From Tachypleus tridentatus (Eukaryota; Arthropoda; Merostomata; Xiphosura; Limulidae): 64,000 nucleotides of DNA. The notes beneath the pieces were generated by a model, which was not told the origin of the DNA, ran no database searches, and saw only the letters and a list, made by a program, of their open reading frames with translations. The position numbers and the translations under genes were made by a program. Positions 59,501 to 64,000 of the stretch are shown one piece after another (the stretch's first letter is position 1; each line of letters begins with the position of its first letter). The DNA lies in assembly GCF_004210375.1 (NCBI RefSeq), contig NC_134833.1:141662127-141726126 (forward strand), read 5' to 3'.

Positions 59501-61869
59501 TTAAATAATATAAAAGTGTATTGATATGTTACAATAGTTGAAATTATGGACTGCTTCTACTCGTTTGGAAATGACGTTGAGCTCTAGGTTAAGTCCTACA
59601 ATAAATGTGACACAATCTTAAGAGGTAATAAAAGTTTGGAGGAAACTAATTGTTCTAACTAGGGTTACCATCTGACCTGCATTTTATGGAACCATTATTT
59701 ATTGAGTAGTAAACTGTTACATTTGATCCAAGTAAAAATAAAATACAAGTTTTTCCTTTGTTTGCCAAAGACGTATCAACATTTTTTAAACCTTAATTTC
59801 TTTCAGTGTTACAACTCAAAATTCTTAGAATTTTGAAACATTCTCAAAAGTGTTCCTTTTTTAGTGCATAATTATTTTAAACTTTGGTTTCCCTTCAATG
59901 TTATTTCACAAAAATTTAGAAAATTATGAAACAGCAAAAACCAAAAACATTGCTTACTTTTTTGCTGTACAAGTGGTAACTACAGTCCCAAATAATATTT
60001 GTAGAATATTAAACTTATCCTAATAACAGAAACAACCATTCCTTCACAACTTGTGTATCAGCAGCAATCAAAGAATTTCAAAAAATAACAGTTACACACA
60101 CATAATGATCACATAGAAACCTCATCATGAAATCAGCTTCATTAATTAACGGTGTTTAAGGGTGATAAAGAGTTGGTATCACTATCAACAACATGCACAT
60201 TGTCATAATTTATGCATAATAGCAACTAAAAATAAATATTCAAGTTAATGCACTGAAAACATTTAATAGAATAAAATACTTCACAAGCACTTCTCAAATG
60301 GCTCCCATACTGATGGGCCCAAACCTGTGTAGTCTTGTGTGGTATGAATCTGGTTGTACCATTTCCACATCACTTACATATCTATATAACATACAATTCA
60401 TTTCATACTCTTTTTTTTTTTTTTATACAACTTAAAAGCAGTAATATTCACTTTTATAGCTACAAGATTCACATATATATGTCACCTCTACCCACACTTA
60501 TGTATGTAAATAGTAAAAAAAAAAAAAAAGAATATATTACTACATAATAAAATCTTCAATACATTATTTTAACCAACACTGTACAAGTTATTTGACTAGT
60601 TTTAATAAGTAATAAAATGTAAATATATTTTCCATAGTTTCTACCTTACGCAGTCGTTAGGTTCATTGTTGTGAACCTGACGACAACCACAGAAGGTCAA
60701 AACATTGTATGCTCCTCTACATAGAATTTTCTCAATCCATACCAGTTGTTTTTACTTGCATGTTTTTCTCTACAAGTGGGTTTTCTCATCATCATGCATT
60801 ATATTTTCCATATATTCTAGTGGTAGTATCTGGGACAAACTCCCACCTTTACTATTAGCAATCACAATACACATTGTGTTAAGTACATACTTACTCTATG
60901 CTCTTCCCAAATTCAACAATATTAAAGAAATGTGTAATATTAATAAGTTTCCACGACTTAGATTTTGTGCAATTGTAATCAAGAACTGTACTTAGTGTTA
61001 TAAGACAAAAACATTTTCTTACTTTTTACGTTTTATCACTCTAGAACCAAACAATGGAATATAAAAAACTAATTTATTATCACAAATCACCATTGCAGAA
61101 GTATGAAAATTAAAAATAAAAAAACTTTAAAAATTGTTAGTGGTCTCCACAACGTTGTAAAATACAAATTCCGTTTTCCATAAAACTTTTTTCATGAAAT
61201 TGACACATTAAATTTTTTATATATTTTTAAAAAATAAGTGTAGTATAAGCCTTTTTTTTTTTTTTTAAACTCGAGTACCCAGTCCCATCCACTTTTGTCA
61301 ATCAGAGTGAAAAATTACACCACAATTTACAGGGGCTGCCATTTAATTCTTTCTAAACTTTAAAAACTAAAGATTATAACTTCAACGTATTTGTTGCATA
61401 AATATTATTAAATAATTTTATTATATTAATAACTAAACTACAACCCAACAGTCTTGTTTCAATCATACCAACAACTGCAGAAAAGTCACAATGAAACATT
61501 TTTTCCGCATAACAAAAAGCTGTGCTAAACCTTTCCCAAGATATTCAGTCAGACCCATACAGTTCCACCAAAACCAAAAAGTAACACCGGTCCAAGGCTT
61601 TATTACAGACGGCGCTTTCGTCCGTATACTTCCAGATATCGTGCAAAACATGTTTTTCACCCATTGCCCATACGTCATACAAAACAAAATGATTTCTTTA
61701 TATAACTATTGCACTTTACGTTATAACAATTTGAATTTGCTAATCTGATACCTCCTGTTTGGTTGGATCTCTTTATAACGCATATGTCTAATTCACTATC
61801 CAAAGGCCTTTTCCTTGTATCACTTATATCTGAATCCCGACACCCATTCACTCCTATACTCGTCGCCAT
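39381..61869 (-). CDS. Nova: Nova/pasilla homologue, KH-domain splicing regulator, four coding exons
   Basis: Nova proteins bind YCAY clusters in pre-mRNA through three KH domains and set alternative exon choice, mainly in neurons; the Drosophila homologue is pasilla. Joined exons: 61869-61752, 42789-42646, 41262-41108, 40739-39381, giving 591 residues from the Kozak-like ATG at 61869, or 607 from the in-frame ATG at 61917. Residues 18-23 (TRKRPL) match the basic N-terminal signal of vertebrate Nova. KH1 is about 44-113 with GKGG at 60-63, KH2 about 140-208 with GKGG at 154-157, KH3 about 508-575 with GPGG at 520-523. Between KH2 and KH3 lie the family hallmark [20 protein letters not shown], a long Ser/Gly/Asn-rich stretch and a conserved ALNTLANYG-like segment. 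All junctions are GT..AG with matching phases. It shares strand with CFAP36 but lies 17 kb upstream of it. Confidence 0.95.
40816..40867. repeat. 44-bp palindrome bounded by TTAA, in Nova intron 3
   Basis: TTAA (40816) and TTAA (40864) enclose CCCTTAAACTGCAACCATCA then TCAATTGATG and a mirrored arm GTTGCTTAAGGG. Ends starting CCCTT after TTAA are piggyBac-like. It lies about 80 bases from the acceptor of Nova exon 4. Confidence 0.6.
41108..41262 (-). CDS. Nova: Nova coding exon 3 (KH1, second half, and linker)
   Basis: Encodes [20 protein letters not shown], then [19 protein letters not shown] and a short linker ending AEREKQ. It completes KH1. Acceptor AAAACTAG, donor GTAAGA. The exon joins Q to [11 protein letters not shown] exactly where vertebrate Nova joins Q to VKIIVPNSTAG. 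Confidence 0.97.
41455..41550. repeat. Poly(T) run and (CA)n microsatellite
   Basis: Twenty or more T residues end at 41482; (AC)n runs from about 41519 to 41550. Both are in Nova intron 2. Confidence 0.95.
42646..42789 (-). CDS. Nova: Nova coding exon 2 (KH1, first half)
   Basis: Encodes [20 protein letters not shown], then [19 protein letters not shown] and [13 protein letters not shown] is the KH1 nucleic-acid-binding loop and DFYPG is a Nova signature. Acceptor CGTCTTACAG, donor GTTTGT. Confidence 0.97.
42790..44865 (-). other. Nova intron 1, region next to KH1 exon, no feature seen
   Basis: No supported feature. An 83-codon frame at 43655-43906 on the plus strand has no recognisable motif and is taken as chance. 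Confidence 0.6.
44866..45090. repeat. Three tandem units of 75-77 bp
   Basis: CAGACAGGTAAAAAA, TTGGCCCTTACTTCTATATG, ACAGGTGATTTACAAATTTA occurs at 44872, 44949 and 45024. Units are nearly identical except in T and A run lengths. It lies in Nova intron 1. Confidence 0.92.
45890..49190 (-). mobile_element. DIRS-like retroelement relic, copy C
   Basis: Aligns with copy A in the same orientation: TTGCCCTCTACTG at the left edge, AGTGGAGAGGCCAGGTAGGAAAA (46091), GAGTGCCCTTTGCCC (47987), AAAACAGAGAGAACCTCTC (48367). A 207-codon open stretch on the minus strand (49167-48544) has no domain I recognise. It lies in Nova intron 1, sense to the gene. A 23-base poly(A) run at 48676 interrupts it. Confidence 0.5.
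49204..49320 (-). mobile_element. SINE-2 copy
   Basis: Plus strand: TTAAGCATAAAGCTACACAA, TGGGATATCTGTGCTC, CCACCATGGGTTTCAAAACC, GTTTCTAATGGTGTGAG, CTGCAGACATATCTGTGCCA. It abuts the right edge of DIRS-like copy C in Nova intron 1. Confidence 0.85.
49910..50010 (-). mobile_element. Retroelement 3'-end fragment, possibly Penelope-like
   Basis: On the minus strand: AACCTGAAGATGAGCTAAGA then AGGTCAAAACATTGTT and a T/A-rich end. The phrase CCTGAAGA-x-AAGGTCAAAACATTGT recurs at 60650. I remember similar phrases from Penelope-like element ends in arthropods; not verified. Confidence 0.35.
50735..50815 (-). mobile_element. SINE-2 fragment
   Basis: TTTACACAATAGATTATCTG, TGTGCTCTGTCCACC, AAAGCCAGTCCAGGGATTTT, AGCACTGAAAG follow the family order but the tail module is eroded. 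Confidence 0.6.
51625..51670. repeat. Fragment related to the TTAA-flanked MITE arm
   Basis: AAATTATTAACCTAATACTA then ATAACCTTTCAAA matches the inner part of the right arm of the element at 35404-35654 with few changes. Confidence 0.5.
52080..54420 (+). mobile_element. CR1-like LINE relic
   Basis: Plus-strand order, heavily frameshifted: ORF1 esterase-like part with [13 protein letters not shown] (52755) and [20 protein letters not shown] then SAIKGWL (52870-52953), the usual end of CR1 ORF1; an endonuclease trace [11 protein letters not shown] and [11 protein letters not shown] (53110-53220); a reverse transcriptase trace near 54210-54350 with [25 protein letters not shown]. The HGFT and YLDF-KAFDKVPH blocks are RT motifs. 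No intact frame remains. It lies in Nova intron 1, antisense to the gene. Confidence 0.75.
54421..58671 (-). other. Nova intron 1, centre, nothing supported
   Basis: AT-rich with no intact gene. The part from about 57900 to 58670 has a more even base composition, like an old transposon, but I found no ends or domains. Confidence 0.5.
58672..58765 (-). mobile_element. SINE-2 fragment
   Basis: GTCTATCTGCTGAGCCCACT, AATCCCAGATTTTAGTGTTG, CAAGTCTGTATACTTACCAC match the tRNA-like half of the family in reverse. The GCTTTGTGC end is missing. Confidence 0.55.
58766..61751 (-). other. Nova intron 1, 5' part
   Basis: AT-rich with several T or A runs and the one retroelement fragment at 60650. No other feature seen. 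Confidence 0.6.
60650..60735 (+). mobile_element. Retroelement 3'-end fragment, possibly Penelope-like
   Basis: GAACCTGACGACAACCACAG then AAGGTCAAAACATTGTATGC matches the motif of the fragment at 49910-50010 in the other orientation. Nothing coding remains. Confidence 0.35.
61752..61869 (-). CDS. Nova: Nova coding exon 1 (N-terminus)
   Basis: Encodes [20 protein letters not shown] then [33 protein letters not shown] parallels the vertebrate Nova N-terminus PDSRKRPLE..TKRTN. It ends with one base of the next codon at donor GTATCA. ATG 61869 has AAG before it and GCG after it, a good initiation context. An in-frame ATG at 61917 would add 16 residues; there the two CRE sites would be coding. 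Confidence 0.9.
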
Positions 61870-61893
61870 CTTCTGCTCGAAACGTCGATCTTC

Positions 61894-61913
61894 TGACGTC
61901 AAAGATGACGTCA
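61894..61913. promoter_or_regulatory. Two perfect CRE palindromes at the Nova 5' end
   Basis: TGACGTCA occurs at 61894-61901 and again at 61906-61913, 12 bp from start to start, 25-45 bases upstream of the better Nova start codon. TGACGTCA is the full consensus for CREB/ATF proteins. In this AT-rich sequence two perfect copies about one helical turn apart are unlikely by chance. Confidence 0.6.
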
Positions 61914-62144
61914 CCATTGTAGAAAGACCATTCTCATAAAATAATGTTTAATATAGTATGAATTAAAAAGAGTTTAATTGATGTTATAAGTGAATTTTGA
62001 TTGCAAGATGCCCGCTTTTGAGCTAACAAGTTTACAGTTGTTGTAAGTTACCTGATTGCCAAGCGATCCTTCTCCCTGGGAGCATTGGAAGACCATATAC
62101 TGACGAAACCTTCTCTTATTTAGTCATTTCCTGCTGAACGGCGA

Positions 62145-62371
62145 CACGTGGGCTCCTGGGATCTTTAACTGATTGGCTAGAACCACGTGAAACAGAAACT
62201 AAAAAAATTGTACTAATCAGTTATTTTTGCTCCATTTAAGTTTATATTGAAATGTAAAATGATCTAAATGCTAATAAGTTTCATTTGAATTATACTATCA
62301 TCGTGAAAACGCGACAGAAACAACATTTCAAATGATTTCCTAATATAACAACAACAGGAAAATGACACGTG
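62145..62371. promoter_or_regulatory. Nova upstream region with three CACGTG E-boxes and an inverted CCAAT box
   Basis: CACGTG is at 62145-62150, 62184-62189 and 62366-62371. ATTGG at 62172-62176 reads CCAAT on the gene strand, about 255 bases from the first Nova ATG. The spacing fits a proximal promoter on the minus strand. No clear TATA box is seen. Confidence 0.4.
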
Positions 62372-64000
62372 CTCCAGATTACGACTCATGCTCGCTCAAA
62401 TGCAAACGTCATACTGCTGATGTTCTCTATGGAATTTTGAAATTAGGCAGTTTATTTATATATTGAATTTAAGCTTATCTACAGAGTTTCAGTAAAATAT
62501 AATCAGAAGTTTAAAAAACAAAAAAGGCTGTGAATAATCAGTATGTATAAAGTACTTGTATAACTAATGTTGCATACATATATACATTCTTTTTAAAATT
62601 TATAAACTAAAATATCGAATGAAATTATGTACATATTAGAATCTTATTCAAAACAATTACAGATGACAGCGTCTATTGAGCAACAAAAACATTAATTATT
62701 TTAATAAACCTAAAAATCTTATAAGATTTTCCATATCAATTACAGCTTAATATACACATATATATAACCGGTAAGTGTAAGAAAAAGTGTTGGTACAGAT
62801 TATTAGTGAATAAATGCATGTTTTATTATATGTGTAGCTGTAGCATGAATGTATAAAAAGTTCCCTAATGATGGTGCAGTGTGTTAATTTAAAATGTGTT
62901 CAACAACCAGTTTGCAAGAAAATGCAACCATGTTTGTGTGATTTTAAGAAGTGTAATTAATTGCAATTTACCTTTTTTTTTCTCCCAAAATTACCAGTTA
63001 CATGTTTCTTTTTTTTTTATATAGAAGATCCACATGGGGCTATCTGCTGTGTCCACCGAGGGGTATTCAACCGCTGAATTTAGCGTTGTAAATCCAAAGT
63101 CTTACCGCTGTTCCATGGGGCAAACCAGTTAAGAATAAGTATATAACAATATACATTTCTTGAGGGTAAATCAACTTTGAGATTAAAAATCAAATACGTG
63201 TTGCCAAGTTAAGGCACTATTAATCTTGTTTGCAGAAGCACAAAAAATAAAGAAATAAAGAAAAATAATTAATTACCGTGTTTTTGTTTTCTCTCTCTCT
63301 ATTTTTCTCAAACGCGTATAATGAGTTTGAGGAAATAATACAGGGCATGTGAAAAACAAATGCGAGTAATACGGGAATTCCATAGCTATTAACGTTTAAA
63401 TACATGATTGGTGTCATAACAACTAGAAAGATTGATTTGACTGACTAGCATATAAAAACCGAAATTTTGAACTTTTAAGATACAGTTGAGTGTGTACTTG
63501 GATGGGCTATAGGTATCCAAAACTTTATGACAAATATACTGGTCTTTATGAAGAGTAGATCAAGTGTTTTGTGATCGTGGTGTTGCTGATAAATCCAACC
63601 AACGTTCAGTTGAACGGACGCTTATGCGATTAGAAGCAAACCAAACCTCTTACATGAGTACGAACATCCACCAGTTTTTGAGATAAAAACCTATGTTACT
63701 CAACCGTTTGTAAACAGAAAAAATATCTTTAACTGGTAGTCAATTCTCAGAAGTGACATAGCACATAATAAGAATAGTGGTATGCATCCAAACTTGGGGG
63801 CTCGCATTGATAGAAACATATCGCAAAATGATGCTTATGCTGTTAATAACACAATTTATCAATAACACTGGTTAAACATTGAATATACAAGGATGTTCTA
63901 TTTGAATGTTTCACAGAGCCGTCGGAAAACTGCCATTTCAGAGGATATTAATTTGGTTGAAAGCACATCAGTTTAATATTCAAAAACCGTCACCAGTAAA
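62372..64000. other. Upstream of Nova, no gene seen
   Basis: Apart from the SINE-2 fragment at 63025, no feature is supported. Frames here are short and lack motifs. Confidence 0.6.
63025..63125 (-). mobile_element. SINE-2 fragment
   Basis: ATGGGGCTATCTGCTGTGTC, CACCGAGGGGTATTCAACC, TTTAGCGTTGTAAATCC, AAGTCTTACCGCTGTTCCAT, GGGG. The tRNA-like head is well kept; the GCTTTGTGC end is lost. Confidence 0.75.

Noticed and set aside
61491..61748. 85-codon open frame on the plus strand beside Nova exon 1
   Set aside because: No recognised motif, and it ends by running into the donor region of the Nova exon on the other strand.
1..64000. Bacterial-type operons, riboswitches, integrated virus
   Set aside because: No Shine-Dalgarno-linked gene series, no viral structural or polymerase genes; the only RT traces are of LINE and DIRS type.

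Overview
This window is AT-rich animal nuclear DNA: short exons split by long introns, consensus GT..AG junctions, and a dense load of decayed transposons. The two tRNA-derived SINE families resemble repeats I remember from horseshoe crab genomes, and the Nova homologue has arthropod (pasilla-type) features. I infer a chelicerate, most likely a xiphosuran (Limulus, Tachypleus or Carcinoscorpius type). That assignment is from memory, not from a search.

Two real protein-coding genes are supported, both on the minus strand. The first is a complete CFAP36 (CCDC104) homologue, a ciliary BART-domain protein, in seven coding exons from 22163 down to 1182. Its exon 5 reads through only if one base is restored, so the sequence holds a one-base frameshift there. 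The second is a complete Nova/pasilla homologue, a three-KH-domain splicing regulator, in four coding exons from 61869 (or 61917) down to 39381. Its first intron is 19 kb. The interval 22164-39380 holds the CFAP36 promoter side, repeats and presumably the Nova 3' UTR; I see no further gene there.

Nearly everything else is repeats. CFAP36 introns hold a Tc1-type transposon with long IR/DR-type inverted repeats (3169-4962), two diverged copies of a DIRS-like retroelement (7845-11530, 14290-16915), a 41-bp minisatellite and several local duplications around exons 2 and 3. The intergenic part holds SINEs, a Jockey-like LINE with ORF1, a cut-down ORF2 and its 3' tail (30275-32835), and TA- and TTAA-flanked MITEs. 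Nova intron 1 holds a third DIRS-like copy (45890-49190), a CR1-like LINE relic (52080-54420), a 75-77 bp triple repeat and SINE fragments.

The most interesting observation is that the LINE and both SINE families end in the same short module, CAGATAGCC plus a spacer plus GCTTTGTGC. It can fold into a 7-bp stem that stays paired, through G-U wobbles, in all three. This looks like a LINE and two SINE lineages that use its machinery, caught in one window. Next in interest are two perfect CRE palindromes exactly 12 bp apart at the Nova start codon, and a 205-bp tandem duplication that explains the excess length of the Tc1 transposase relic.
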